The notes under the pieces are model-generated. The model was not told the origin of the DNA. It saw only the letters and a program-made list of their open reading frames with translations, and searched no databases. Below are positions 40,045 to 49,079 of a stretch of 64,000 nucleotides of DNA, in pieces. The DNA is from Actinacidiphila rubida (GTDB taxonomy: Bacteria > Actinomycetota > Actinomycetes > Streptomycetales > Streptomycetaceae). The position numbers and the translations under genes were made by a program. Positions within the stretch are counted from its first letter, which is position 1, and every line of letters begins with the position of its first letter. The DNA lies in assembly GCF_900110255.1 (NCBI RefSeq), contig NZ_FODD01000021.1, positions 1 through 64,000 on the forward strand, read 5' to 3'.

Positions 40045-41205
40045 CTACAGCCAGCCGTTGCGGCGGAAGGCCCGGTAGCAGAGCGCCGACAGCACCGAGG
40101 TGACGCCGACCATCAGCGGATAGCCGAAGGACCAGCCCAGTTCCGGCATGTGGCGGAAGTTCATGCCGTAGAACCCGGCGATCATGGTGGGGATGGCCAT
40201 GATCGCCGCGGCCGCGCTGATCCGCCGCATGTCGACGTTCTGCTGCACCGTCAATTGGCTGAGATTCGCCGCCAGCAGGCCGTCGACCAGCTCGCTGTAC
40301 GCGACCAGGCGCTCCTTCACGTGCGACAGGTGGTCGGCCACGTCGCGGAAGTAGCGGGCGATCTCCGCGCTGACGAGCGGGTCCGGATCCTCGCTGAGCC
40401 GCTGCAGCGGGCGCGCCATCGGCACCACCGCGTGCTTGAACTCGATCAGCTCGCGCTTGAGCTGGTAGATCCGCTCGGCGTCGTCGCCCTGCGCGGCCGC
40501 GAACACCTCGGACTCCAGCGTGTCCACGTCCAGTTCGACGGCGTCCGCGACGTCCAGGTAGTCGTCGACCACCTGGTCGGTGATCGCGTGCAGCACCGCC
40601 GCGGGACCGTGCCGCAGCATCTCCGGCCGGGCCTCCAGGGCCCGTCGCACCCGCGCCAGGCCCGGCGCGCTGCCGTGCCGCACCACCACCACGAAGTCCC
40701 GGCCCACGAAGATCATGACCTCGCCGGTGTCGACCACCTCGCTGGTCGCGGTGAGCCTCTCGTGCTCCACGAACACGATCGTCTTCAGCACCAGGAACAG
40801 CGTGTCGCCGTACCGCTCCAGCTTCGGCCGCTGGTGCGCCTTCACCGCGTCCTCCACGGCCAGCGGGTGCAGCCCGAACGCCTCCGCGATCTCGGCCAGA
40901 TGCTCGGCCTCCGGCTCGTGCAGGCCTATCCAGACGAAGCCGCCCTTCCTCCTGGCCTCCTCCAGCGCCTCCCGCGGCGGCAGCGAGGCCGTCCGGCAGC
41001 CCTCGTCGTACACCGCGCAGTCCACCACCACGTCGGCGGTGCAGCGCCGCTGACCCGGGAGCGCGCCGCCGGACCCGGTGTCGTCCAGGCTGTGCCACTT
41101 GCCCGCGCGCCGCCACTGGCGGCCGGTCGGCCGCCGCTGTCCGTCCGCCGCGCCCCGCGCCGTGCCCGGCCGGGCGTCGGCGGACCTGGTGGGCCAGTGC
41201 GTCAT
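40045..41205 (-). CDS. corA: magnesium/cobalt transporter CorA
   Basis: A 386-residue CorA-type channel for Mg2+ or Co2+. The large cytosolic domain has GFVWIGLHEPE and the helix LYQLKRELIEF-like region. The C-terminal end has two membrane helices with the signature GMN in FYGMNFRHMPEL. A charged N-terminal extension of about 50 residues is variable. ATG at 41205 overlaps the stop of the oxidoreductase upstream by four bases (ATGA), so the two are translated together. Confidence 0.92.
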   Translation of the reverse strand: MTHWPTRSADARPGTARGAADGQRRPTGRQWRRAGKWHSLDDTGSGGALPGQRRCTADVVVDCAVYDEGCRTASLPPREALEEARRKGGFVWIGLHEPEAEHLAEIAEAFGLHPLAVEDAVKAHQRPKLERYGDTLFLVLKTIVFVEHERLTATSEVVDTGEVMIFVGRDFVVVVRHGSAPGLARVRRALEARPEMLRHGPAAVLHAITDQVVDDYLDVADAVELDVDTLESEVFAAAQGDDAERIYQLKRELIEFKHAVVPMARPLQRLSEDPDPLVSAEIARYFRDVADHLSHVKERLVAYSELVDGLLAANLSQLTVQQNVDMRRISAAAAIMAIPTMIAGFYGMNFRHMPELGWSFGYPLMVGVTSVLSALCYRAFRRNGWL

Positions 41206-42785
41206 CGTGCGTTCTCCCGTGCCTTCTCCAGAACGGCCATCGCCGCGTTGTGTCCGGGGACTCCGCTGACCCCTCCGCCGCGGACCGCGCCCGCGCCGCA
41301 CAGGAAGACGTTGCGATCGGCGGTGCCGACACCCCAGCGCCCCGTGGCGTCCGTCACGTCACCGTCTGCCCCGCGGCCGCCGTTTTCCACCTCGGCGTAG
41401 GGCCACGACAGGTCGCGGTGGAAGATGTGGCCGCCCGGCAGGCCCACCTCGTGCTCCAGGTCGAGCGGCGACTTCGCCTCCAGGCACGGCCGCCCGTCCG
41501 CGTCCTCCAGCAGGCAGTCCGCCAGCGGCTCGGCCAGCACGGCGTCCAGCTGCGCGAGCGTGGCCCGCAGCAGCGCCTCCTTCGTGCCCGCCGGATCGTC
41601 CGCGAACAGCCGGGCGGGCGCGTGCAGCCCGAACAGCGTCAGGGTGTGCACACCGCGCTCGGCCAGCCCCGGCCCGAGGATCGAAGGGTCGGTGAGGCTG
41701 TGGCAGTAGATCTCCGACGGCGGCGCGTCCGGCACCCGCCCCGCCGCGGCCTGCTCGTACGCGGTCTGCAGCTGCCCGTACGTCTCGGCGATGTGGAACG
41801 TGCCGGCGAACGCCTCGCGCGGGTCCACCGCGCCGTCCCGCAGCCGCGGCAGCCGGCGCAGCAGCATGTTGACCTTCAGCTGGGCGCCCTCCGGCTTCTC
41901 CGGCAGCGGCCGCCCGAGCAGGCCGGCCAGCGCGTACGGCGAGGCGTTCACCAGCACGTCCGTCGCGCCGACCGTGGTGCCGTCGGCCAGCGTCACCTCG
42001 GCCCGCGTCCCGTCGGTGGCGATGCCGGTCACCTCGGCACCGGTGACGATCTCCGCGCCGGCCGCGCGGGCCGCCCCGGCGAGCGCGTCGGTGAACGCGC
42101 CCATCCCGCCGATCGGCACGTCCCAGTCGCCGGTGCCGCCGCCGATCACGTGGTAGAGGAAGCAGCGGTTCTGCCGCAGCGACGGGTCGTGGGCGTGGCT
42201 GAACGTGCCGATCAGCGCGTCGGTGAGCACCACCCCGCGGACCGTGTCGTCGTCGAACGCGGCCTCCACCGCCTCGCCGACCGGCCGCTCGAACAGCGCC
42301 TCCCAGGCCGCGCCGTCGTCGATCCTGCGCTCCAGTTCCGCCCGCGTCGGCAGCGGCTCGGTGAGCGTCGGGAAGACCCGCTCGGCGACGTGCTGCGTCA
42401 TCCCGTAGAACGCCTGCCAGGCCGTGAAGTCCCGGTCCGACCCGGTCAGCCGGACGAACTGCTCCCGGGTGCGGCCGGCGTCCTCGGCGTCCACCAGCAG
42501 GCCGCCGTCCCCGCTCGGGGTGTACGAGGAGATCCGCCGGCGGCGCACCGCGAACCGCAGGCCCAGGTCGTCCACGACCTTCCGCGGCAGCAGGCTGACC
42601 AGGTACGAGTAGCGCGACAGCCGCGCGTCCACCCCGGTGAACGCGCGGGTCGACACGGCGGCGCCGCCGGTCGCGGGCAACTGCTCCAGCACCAGGACGC
42701 GCCGGCCCGCGCGCGCCAGGTAGGCGGCGGCGACCAGACCGTTGTGGCCGCCGCCGACGATCACGGCATCGTAGGAACCATGCAT
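41202..42785 (-). CDS. PYROXD2-like FAD-dependent oxidoreductase (phytoene desaturase family)
   Basis: A 527-residue flavoprotein. The FAD-binding start is VIVGGGHNGLVAAAYLARAG, and the C-terminal FAD motif is CGAGAVRGGGVSGVPGHNAA. It belongs to the CrtI-like superfamily, but no carotenoid genes are here. The layout matches PYROXD2-type proteins of unknown substrate. It is followed by CorA with a four-base overlap and preceded by the amidinotransferase-type gene nine bases upstream, suggesting an operon. Confidence 0.88.
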   Translation of the reverse strand: MHGSYDAVIVGGGHNGLVAAAYLARAGRRVLVLEQLPATGGAAVSTRAFTGVDARLSRYSYLVSLLPRKVVDDLGLRFAVRRRRISSYTPSGDGGLLVDAEDAGRTREQFVRLTGSDRDFTAWQAFYGMTQHVAERVFPTLTEPLPTRAELERRIDDGAAWEALFERPVGEAVEAAFDDDTVRGVVLTDALIGTFSHAHDPSLRQNRCFLYHVIGGGTGDWDVPIGGMGAFTDALAGAARAAGAEIVTGAEVTGIATDGTRAEVTLADGTTVGATDVLVNASPYALAGLLGRPLPEKPEGAQLKVNMLLRRLPRLRDGAVDPREAFAGTFHIAETYGQLQTAYEQAAAGRVPDAPPSEIYCHSLTDPSILGPGLAERGVHTLTLFGLHAPARLFADDPAGTKEALLRATLAQLDAVLAEPLADCLLEDADGRPCLEAKSPLDLEHEVGLPGGHIFHRDLSWPYAEVENGGRGADGDVTDATGRWGVGTADRNVFLCGAGAVRGGGVSGVPGHNAAMAVLEKARENAR

Positions 42786-42794
42786 GCGCGCACC

Positions 42795-43616
42795 CTACGG
42801 GGTGGCGGGACGCAGCTCCATCGTGCAGCACTTCACGCTGCCGCCCGCCTTGTGCAGTTCGGACAGGTCCACCGGCACCGGCTCGAAACCGCGCTCCCGC
42901 AGCGGCGCGTGCAGCCCGGTGGCCGCCCGCGGCAGCAGTACGTTGCGGCCGTCGCTCACCGCGTTCAGGCCGAGCACGGCCGCGTCCTCGGCGGTCGCCA
43001 GCAGTGCGTCGGGGAACAGCCGCTCCAGCACCTCCCGGCTCGCGGGGGTGAAGGCGCCGGGGAAGTACATGATCTCGTCGCGCGCGTCGTCCAGCACCGC
43101 CAGCGCCGTGTCCAGGTGGTAGTACCGCGGGTCGGTCAGCTCCAGGCTGATCACCGGCCGCCCGAAGTACTCCTGCGCCTCGTCGTGGGCCAGCGGGCTG
43201 CTGCGGAAGCCCTGCCCCGCGAGGATCCACGCGGACGTGACGGCGAAGTCACCCTCCGCCTCGTTGACGTGCTCCGGCTCCCGGACGTCGGTGAAGCCGT
43301 GTGCGCGGAACCACTCCAGGTGCGCGGGGGCCTCGGCGGTGCGCTCGGGGTTGGCGAAGCGGGCGCCCAGCACCCGGCCGTCCACCACGGTCGCCCCGTT
43401 CGCCGCGAAGACCATGTCCGGCAGGCCCGCCCGCGGGTCGAGGATCTCCACGGTGTGGCCGAGCCCGCGGTAGCGGTCGCGCAGGTCCTCCCACTGGAAC
43501 ATGGCGAGGGCCGGGTCCACCGGCTTGGTGGGGTCCATCCACGGGTTGATCGAGTACGTGACGCGGAAGTGTGCCGGAGGGCACATCAGGTACCGGCGGG
43601 GTGTCGCGATACGCAA
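42795..43616 (-). CDS. dimethylarginine dimethylaminohydrolase family enzyme
   Basis: A 273-residue enzyme of the guanidino-group-modifying superfamily, which hydrolyses dimethylarginine or a related guanidino compound. The catalytic His lies in RYYHLDTALAVLD, and the catalytic Cys in SVKCCTMEL near the end. ANGATVVDGRVL and FANPERTAEAP are further conserved parts. The start is a TTG at 43616, six bases behind GAGGAG, giving MRIATPRRYLM. An internal ATG is ten codons later. The neighbouring 9-base gap places it first in a run with the FAD enzyme and CorA. Confidence 0.85.
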   Translation of the reverse strand: MRIATPRRYLMCPPAHFRVTYSINPWMDPTKPVDPALAMFQWEDLRDRYRGLGHTVEILDPRAGLPDMVFAANGATVVDGRVLGARFANPERTAEAPAHLEWFRAHGFTDVREPEHVNEAEGDFAVTSAWILAGQGFRSSPLAHDEAQEYFGRPVISLELTDPRYYHLDTALAVLDDARDEIMYFPGAFTPASREVLERLFPDALLATAEDAAVLGLNAVSDGRNVLLPRAATGLHAPLRERGFEPVPVDLSELHKAGGSVKCCTMELRPATP

Positions 43617-43998
43617 GGCAGGCTCCTCGGAGGGTGGTTGAGGCGCGGATGCGGGGTGCGTCCCGGCGGGTCGGTGGTCCGGCGGGAGTCGTACGAACGC
43701 GTACCGCGATTGTGCGGCAATCCCCGCGGGTTGCGCACGGCTCGGAGCGGGTTCCGCCCCCGGGTCCCCCGGGGTCCGTCCGCCGTGGGCCGGCCGGCGG
43801 CGGGTGGCCCGGGCCCGCACCACGGGCGTCCCGGACGACCTGCGGGGACCCCGCGCCCCGCCCCGGCCCGGCCGGAGCGGGGCGGCGGGCGGGGGAAGAG
43901 GAGACCCCGAGTGGGTGTTGCTCACCGGTAAGGGGGAGGATGGGCGGCAAGGCCCGCGTACCGTGGAACGGGAGCGGGCCGGCGAGGGAAGGAGCTCG
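43617..43998. promoter_or_regulatory. divergent region with a dyad resembling an Lrp-type site
   Basis: A 382-base gap between the dimethylargininase-type gene and the prim-pol gene. It holds an imperfect dyad, GTGCGGCAA (43713-43721) and TTGCGCAC (43732-43739), of Lrp/AsnC form. A long G/C-rich stretch follows (43745-43900). The AAGGAG box of the prim-pol gene is at the right end. No gene is visible inside. Confidence 0.4.
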
Positions 43999-44736
43999 AT
44001 GGCAGGCAAGAACAGGATGTCCGGCTGGCTGCGACGCCGAACGGACAGTGCACCAGGTTCTGCCCGCCAGGCCAGGGACTCCCGGACGGACGTGCCCGAC
44101 CCGCAGCGTGACGCGCTGATCACCGCGGCCGTCACCGCAGGCTTCCCCGTCGCCCCCGCGGCCCACCCGGAGGGCTTCGGCTGTTCGTGCGACCGCATCG
44201 GCTGTCCGGTGCCCGGGCAGCACCCGGTGTCGATGGCCTGGCACAGCCAGGCGAGCACCGACCCGGAGCGCGTCGCGCAGTGGCTGGCCAAGGAGCCGCT
44301 GGCGAACTTCGTCACCGCCACCGGCCGCGACCACGACGTGCTGGACGTGCCGGCCGAGGCCGGCCGGCTCGCGCTGGAGCGGCTCACCGCGGACAGCGCC
44401 ACCTTCGGCCCGGTCGCCGCGTTCGGCGAGGACCGGCTGCTGTTCTTCACCGCCACCCGCGGTACCCCCGTCGACGAGGACGAGTGGTGGCCGTGCGCGC
44501 TCGACTCGCTCCCGGAGACGGCGGACGAGCGCCCCGGCATCCGCTGGCACTGCCGCGGCAGCTACGTGCTGCTGCCGCCGGCCCGGCTCGCGTCGGGACG
44601 CGGCGTGGAGTGGCTGCCCGGCCACGGCCCGGACCTGCCGCTGCCGGACCCGCTGCCGGTGCTCGACGTGCTCACCGACGCGTGCGCCCAGTTCGGCTAC
44701 GAGCCGGAGCCCGAGCCGATGACCTGGGGACGCTGA
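43999..44736 (+). CDS. bifunctional DNA primase/polymerase-type protein
   Basis: A 245-residue protein resembling the prim-pol N-terminal domain proteins of streptomycetes. The fold starts after about 35 residues with RDALITAAVTAGFPVAPAA. The conserved CSCDRIGCPVPGQHP cysteine and histidine cluster follows, then SMAWHSQASTDPERVAQWLAKEP. HVDVLDVP-like acidic residues (DHDVLDVPAEAG) would bind metal. It has no helicase part, so it may be a lone or regulatory form. ATG at 43999 sits behind AAGGAG. Confidence 0.75.
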   Translation: MAGKNRMSGWLRRRTDSAPGSARQARDSRTDVPDPQRDALITAAVTAGFPVAPAAHPEGFGCSCDRIGCPVPGQHPVSMAWHSQASTDPERVAQWLAKEPLANFVTATGRDHDVLDVPAEAGRLALERLTADSATFGPVAAFGEDRLLFFTATRGTPVDEDEWWPCALDSLPETADERPGIRWHCRGSYVLLPPARLASGRGVEWLPGHGPDLPLPDPLPVLDVLTDACAQFGYEPEPEPMTWGR

Positions 44737-44779
44737 GGTCCGGGACGGTTCGCCGGCCGGGGCTGCCCGCAGGCCGGGA

Positions 44780-45760
44780 CTATTCGCCGGCCGCGCCGAC
44801 CAGCCCGACGAGGCGGCTGATGAACACCACCTGGCCGCCGGGGCCCGTCGCGCCGGCCTTCGGCACCGTGACCATCTGCTGCCCGACGTGGGACAGCGTC
44901 ACCGAGGTCCGCGGAGTGCCGGTCATCAGGGCCCGGGTGTCCGGGTCGATCGACAGGTTGTAGCCGGCCCGGTACGTGGACTTCGCCTGGTGGCGGGTGC
45001 CGAAGAAGACCAGCGCCCCGCCGTCCTGGGTGCGCAGCGCGACGGGGGCGAAGTCGCCGTCGTCGGCGGGCTGGTCGGCGTACTGCGTCACGGAGTTGGG
45101 GGTCCTGGCCTGGTCGCCGCGGTTGGCCCGCAACGTCGAGGTGGCCGCGCCCTTGGCGAACCGGTCGGCGCCGGTGCCGTGTTGGAGGTAGCCGGTGTAG
45201 GCCGTGCCCAGCGTGCCGGGGGCCAGCAGCAGCCCGCCGCCGTCGGCCGGCACCGGCACGACGTGGCCGTCCCCGTCCGTGGCCAGCCGCGGCAGCGTGC
45301 CCTCCGCGGCCACGGCCAGGTATGCGGCGCGCCAGGGCTCGCTCGCCGCGTCGCGGCGGAAGACCATCAGCCAGCGGCTGCCCGCCGCCGCGTGGTTGGT
45401 GGCGGTGTCGGCGACGAAGAACTTCGGCCAGCCGACCTGCCGGGGGATCCAGTACTTCGTGTCGGAGAACGTCAGCGGCGAGAACTTCGGGTTCCCGCCC
45501 GGGTTGTTGACGTGCTTCGCCCGCACGCCGGCACCGTCTATCGCGCCCAGCGGCCCGGTCTCTATCCGCGCGAGCAGCTGCGGGTCCCAGGCCTTCGTCG
45601 CCTCGTTGTCCACCGTCGCGAAGCCGGCCAGCACCTTCGCCGCCTCGTCCGGTGCCACCGAGGGGATGAGGGCGCGTTCGCCGTGCACGGTCATGCATCC
45701 GCCCAGCGGCAGGACGAGCGCGATGGCTGCGGCCCCCAGGCCCAACCTGCGGCGGATCAT
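44780..45760 (-). CDS. actinobacterial lipoprotein of unknown function
   Basis: A 326-residue lipoprotein with lipobox LVLPLGGC (cysteine near residue 22). The mature part is a large beta-rich domain with KYWIPRQVGWPKFFVADT, SRWLMVFRRDAASEPWRAAYLAVA and GALVFFGTRHQAKSTY. It resembles conserved actinobacterial DUF8094-like lipoproteins, but I cannot name the family with confidence. ATG at 45760. Convergent with the prim-pol gene and downstream of map. Confidence 0.65.
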   Translation of the reverse strand: MIRRRLGLGAAAIALVLPLGGCMTVHGERALIPSVAPDEAAKVLAGFATVDNEATKAWDPQLLARIETGPLGAIDGAGVRAKHVNNPGGNPKFSPLTFSDTKYWIPRQVGWPKFFVADTATNHAAAGSRWLMVFRRDAASEPWRAAYLAVAAEGTLPRLATDGDGHVVPVPADGGGLLLAPGTLGTAYTGYLQHGTGADRFAKGAATSTLRANRGDQARTPNSVTQYADQPADDGDFAPVALRTQDGGALVFFGTRHQAKSTYRAGYNLSIDPDTRALMTGTPRTSVTLSHVGQQMVTVPKAGATGPGGQVVFISRLVGLVGAAGE

Positions 45761-45828
45761 GGCGCGTCGGCTCCTTCGTACCCCGGGGCGGACCGATGAA
45801 TCGGCGCCACCCTACCGGTAGCGACGCG

Positions 45829-46686
45829 TCACGGGAGGGTGAGGACCTCGGCGCCGTCGGCCGTGACGACCAGCGTGTGCTCGAACTGGGCCGTGCGCCT
45901 GCGGTCCTTGGTGACCACGGTCCAGCCGTCGTCCCAGATGTCGTACTCGTGCGTGCCGAGGGTCAGCATCGGCTCGATGGTGAACGTCATGCCCGGGCGC
46001 ATCACCGTCGTCGCCCGCGGGTCGTCGTAGTGCGGGATGATCAGCCCGGAGTGGAACGAGGTGTTGATCCCGTGGCCGGTGAAGTCGCGGACCACGCCGT
46101 AGCCGAAGCGCTTGGCGTACGACTCGATGACGCGGCCGATGACGTTGATCTGCCGGCCGGGCCGCACCGCCTTGATCGCCCGGTCCAGCGACTCACGGGT
46201 GCGCTCGACGAGCAGCCTGGACTGCTCGTCGACGTCGCCGACCAGGTACGTGGCGTTGCAGTCACCGTGCACGCCGTGGATGTACGCGGTCACGTCCAGG
46301 TTCACGATGTCGCCGTCGCGCAGCACCGTGGAGTCCGGGATGCCGTGGCAGATGACCTCGTTCAGCGAGGTGCAGATGGACTTCGGGAAGCCGCGGTAGC
46401 CGAGGTCCGACGGGTAGGCGTCGTGCGCGACCATGAACGCGTGGGCGATGCGGTCCAGCTCGTCGGTGGTCACCCCCGGGGCGATGGCCGCGGCCGCCGC
46501 CGCCATCGCCTGCGCGGCGATGCGGGACGCGACGCGCATCCGCCCGACGGTCTCCTCGTCCTGCACCTCGGGCCCGGTGTACGGCGCGGGGCCCGGCCGG
46601 CCGACGTACTCCGGGCGCGGGATCGACGCGGGTACCGGGCGGGTGGGGGAGAGCTTGCCGGGGACGAGAAGCGAGGGACCAGACAT
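45829..46686 (-). CDS. map: type I methionine aminopeptidase
   Basis: A 285-residue metalloprotease that removes the initiator methionine from new proteins. The metal ligands lie in VNLDVTAYIHGVHGD, FTGHGINTSFH, TFTIEPML and HTLVVT. The N-terminal extension of about 45 residues (SLLVPGKLSPTRPVPASIPRP) is the SH3-ligand-like type seen in actinobacteria. ATG at 46686 is the usual start. It is transcribed away from the small-protein gene at 46779. Confidence 0.95.
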   Translation of the reverse strand: MSGPSLLVPGKLSPTRPVPASIPRPEYVGRPGPAPYTGPEVQDEETVGRMRVASRIAAQAMAAAAAAIAPGVTTDELDRIAHAFMVAHDAYPSDLGYRGFPKSICTSLNEVICHGIPDSTVLRDGDIVNLDVTAYIHGVHGDCNATYLVGDVDEQSRLLVERTRESLDRAIKAVRPGRQINVIGRVIESYAKRFGYGVVRDFTGHGINTSFHSGLIIPHYDDPRATTVMRPGMTFTIEPMLTLGTHEYDIWDDGWTVVTKDRRRTAQFEHTLVVTADGAEVLTLP

Positions 46687-46723
46687 GCCGAAGAGTGTAT
46701 CCGCGGGAGATCGGGAACGATGG

Positions 46724-46754
46724 CGCTAGGCCACGCCCTAGCCACGGCCTAGCG
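46724..46754. promoter_or_regulatory. CTAG-rich inverted repeat between map and a small gene
   Basis: CGCTAGGCC (46724-46732) and GGCCTAGCG (46746-46754) form a perfect 9-bp dyad with a 13-base centre that itself holds CCCTAG. Three CTAG sites in 31 bases are rare in this genome type. It sits between divergent genes, so it may be an operator or a leader hairpin. Confidence 0.45.
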
Positions 46755-46778
46755 GGGGCCGAGATCGGAGGGACGGAC

Positions 46779-46973
46779 ATGGCGGTGTTCAAGGCGAACA
46801 AGCCGGCGGGCAAGCCGGGCGAGTGGTTCTACTGCCTCAAGCACAAGAAGGTCGAGGAGGGGCCGGAGTGCCCGGCCAAGGACCGCTTCGGCCCGTACCC
46901 CACGCGGGCGGAGGCGGAGCACGCGATGGAGAAGGTCGCGGAGCGCAACGACGCGTGGGACTCCCAGGACTAG
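46779..46973 (+). CDS. conserved small protein, 64 residues
   Basis: MAVFKANKPAGKPGEWFYCLKHKKVEEGPECPAKDRFGPY is split into a basic half and a helical half (RAEAEHAMEKVAERNDAWD). Two cysteines, CLKH and ECPAK, could bind a metal. It matches the type of conserved Streptomyces small proteins annotated as hypothetical or SPOR-like. The start follows GGAGGGACGGAC. No function is known. The frame upstream to 46695 is in the promoter region and rejected. Confidence 0.75.
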   Translation: MAVFKANKPAGKPGEWFYCLKHKKVEEGPECPAKDRFGPYPTRAEAEHAMEKVAERNDAWDSQD

Positions 46974-47039
46974 CTGCTCCTCGCCGTCCGCCTCCAGCCC
47001 CCGCGGCCGCCGGCCGCCCGCGGCGCCGCGGGGGCCCGT

Positions 47040-48350
47040 TCAGTCCAGGGCGGCGGCGGGGACTTCGGGTGCGGGAGGGACGACCTTGTCGCCGGCGGGT
47101 GACTCGTAGGCGAGGAGCCGCGGCAGCGCCGTCGCCAGGAGCGCGACCGCGCCGACGCAGGCGAGACCGCCGGACCAGAGGGACGTCCGCGCGGAGCTGA
47201 TCGCGGCGACACCGCCCGAGCGGACCTGGCCCAGCGTCGGGCCGACGGAGTACGAGAGCAGCTCGATCCCCGCCAGCCGCCCGCGCAACGCGTCGGGGAT
47301 CGTCTCGTTCCACATCGTGGAGCGGCCGACGCCGCTGATCATGTCGAACCCCCCGGCCACCGCCAGGAACACCAGCACCACCCAGACGTCCCGCGTCCAC
47401 CCCGCGCACGCCGTGGCCAGACCCCAGCCCGCCGCGGCGAGCACCACCATCCGGCCGTGCCGCCGGATCCGCGACGTCCACCCGCTGGTGACGCTCACCA
47501 GCAGTGAGCCGACCGACCCGGCCGCGTACATCAGGCCCAGCGACCAGCGCGCGTGCAGGTCGTCCGCGAGGAACGGCAGGATCGCCGCCGGGTAGGCGAA
47601 GAACATCGCGGCCAGGTCGATCGCGTAGGTGCCGAGCAGTTCCTTGCGGTGCCAGGCGTACCGCGCCCCCTCCGCGATGCCGCGCAGCGACGGCGGCTCG
47701 GCGTCGTGCCCGGCCGGGGAGGGGCGCAGGCCCAGGCCGAGCACCGCGCTGACGGCGAACGTCGCCGCGTCCGCGCCGTACGCCCAGCCGAGGCCGGCGT
47801 ACGCGATGACCAGCCCGGCCACCGCGGGCCCGGCGATCGCGCCGACCTGCCAGCGCAGGGCGTTGAGCGCGGCCGCCGCGGCGAGCTGCTCGCGGGGGAC
47901 GATCCGCGGCACGATCGTGTCCAGCGCCGGCCGCTGCAGGCCGGTCAGCGCGCTGGACACCGCGGCCGCCAGGTACAGCGGCCACACCTGCGGATGCGGC
48001 AGCAGCGTGTTGAGCAGCAGCGCCCCGACCAGCACGCCCTGCGCGGCCTCCGCCGCGACGATGAGCACCCGCCGGTCGAACGCGTCGGCGAGCGCGCCCC
48101 CGTACAGCCCGAACACGATAAGCGGCACCAGTTCGACCGCGCCGATCGCACCGACCGCCACCGCCGAGCCGGTCAGGTCCTTGAGCTGCACCGGCAGCGC
48201 CACGAACGTCAGGAAGCTGCCGAAGTTGGTGATGACGCCGGCCAGCCACATCAGCCGGAAGTCGCGCGAGGTCCGCCACGGCGTGAGGTCGGGCAGCAGG
48301 GCGGACCACCGGCGGCGGCGCGGCGCGGTGGCGTCGGGATGCGGGGGCAT
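47040..48350 (-). CDS. MFS transporter (enterobactin exporter-like/MFS_3)
   Basis: A 436-residue membrane exporter with about twelve helices. The opening PWRTSRDFRLMWLAGVITNFGSFLTFVALPVQL and the loop LYGGALADAFDRRVLIVAAE mark the EntS/MFS_3 group of drug or siderophore exporters. No siderophore genes are visible, so the substrate is unknown. ATG at 48350. Convergent with the small-protein gene ending at 46973. Confidence 0.88.
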   Translation of the reverse strand: MPPHPDATAPRRRRWSALLPDLTPWRTSRDFRLMWLAGVITNFGSFLTFVALPVQLKDLTGSAVAVGAIGAVELVPLIVFGLYGGALADAFDRRVLIVAAEAAQGVLVGALLLNTLLPHPQVWPLYLAAAVSSALTGLQRPALDTIVPRIVPREQLAAAAALNALRWQVGAIAGPAVAGLVIAYAGLGWAYGADAATFAVSAVLGLGLRPSPAGHDAEPPSLRGIAEGARYAWHRKELLGTYAIDLAAMFFAYPAAILPFLADDLHARWSLGLMYAAGSVGSLLVSVTSGWTSRIRRHGRMVVLAAAGWGLATACAGWTRDVWVVLVFLAVAGGFDMISGVGRSTMWNETIPDALRGRLAGIELLSYSVGPTLGQVRSGGVAAISSARTSLWSGGLACVGAVALLATALPRLLAYESPAGDKVVPPAPEVPAAALD

Positions 48351-48413
48351 GGTCCCGCATCGTCGCGGCGCCCCGGCGGCCGGGCAACGGGTTTTCCGCT
48401 CCGCCGGCCCGTC

Positions 48414-48998
48414 CTACCAGCGGCGCGGCGGCGCCATCAGCCGGTCGGCGAGGCGCGCCCGCCGGGCGCGCGGACCCGGTCTGCGCGCCGCGGCGGCACC
48501 GGCCGCCACCAGGTGCTGGACGGTGTCGAGCGGCACCAGCGGATCCTCGGGCACGGGCAGCGCGTCGTGCGCGAGGCCGTGCAGGTCGGGCGTGCCGCTG
48601 GCGTCGACGGCCAGCAGCGTCGCCCCGTCGCGGCGCACGTCGGCCAGGCGTTCCAGGAACGTGTCGCCGAGCGGCCCGGGCGCGACCACCAGCAGCGTGT
48701 CCTTGCGGCCGGCGGCGGCGAGCCGGCCCAGCCCCACGGACAGGTGAGGGCGCGCGCCGGGCGGGACCCGGTGCCGTACGAGGGTGGGCGCCAGCTCCGG
48801 CACGCCGCTCCACGCGGCCTCCTCGTCGAGGTGCGCCGCCAGGTGCCACGGCTCGTACGCGTCCGTGCCGACCAGCAGGAGCCCGCCGCCGCGCCGCCGT
48901 ACGGCCCGCCGCAGCGCGCCGCCGAACGCCCGCGTCGCGCGCGGCCATTCGGTGCCGGCCAGGGCCTCGCGCAGCAGCGCGACCCGCAGAGCGTCCAT
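48414..48998 (-). CDS. conserved hypothetical protein, 194 residues
   Basis: A soluble protein from MDALRVALLREALAGTEWPRA, with RRRGGGLLLVGTDAYEPWHLAAHLDEEA and DTLLVVAPGPLGDTFLERLADVRRDGATLLAVDAS. The repeated hydrophobic strands with gaps look Rossmann-like, but there is no clear cofactor motif. It ends in a basic Arg/Pro tail. ATG at 48998. It lies upstream of the MFS exporter on the same strand (63 bases), so they may be cotranscribed. Confidence 0.65.
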   Translation of the reverse strand: MDALRVALLREALAGTEWPRATRAFGGALRRAVRRRGGGLLLVGTDAYEPWHLAAHLDEEAAWSGVPELAPTLVRHRVPPGARPHLSVGLGRLAAAGRKDTLLVVAPGPLGDTFLERLADVRRDGATLLAVDASGTPDLHGLAHDALPVPEDPLVPLDTVQHLVAAGAAAARRPGPRARRARLADRLMAPPRRW

Positions 48999-49079
48999 GG
49001 CCGGGCATCCTCCTCCGCCCCGCGTGATCCGCGCCACCGAACAGCACCCGAACATCGCGGACCTGAAAGGATCCACGGC

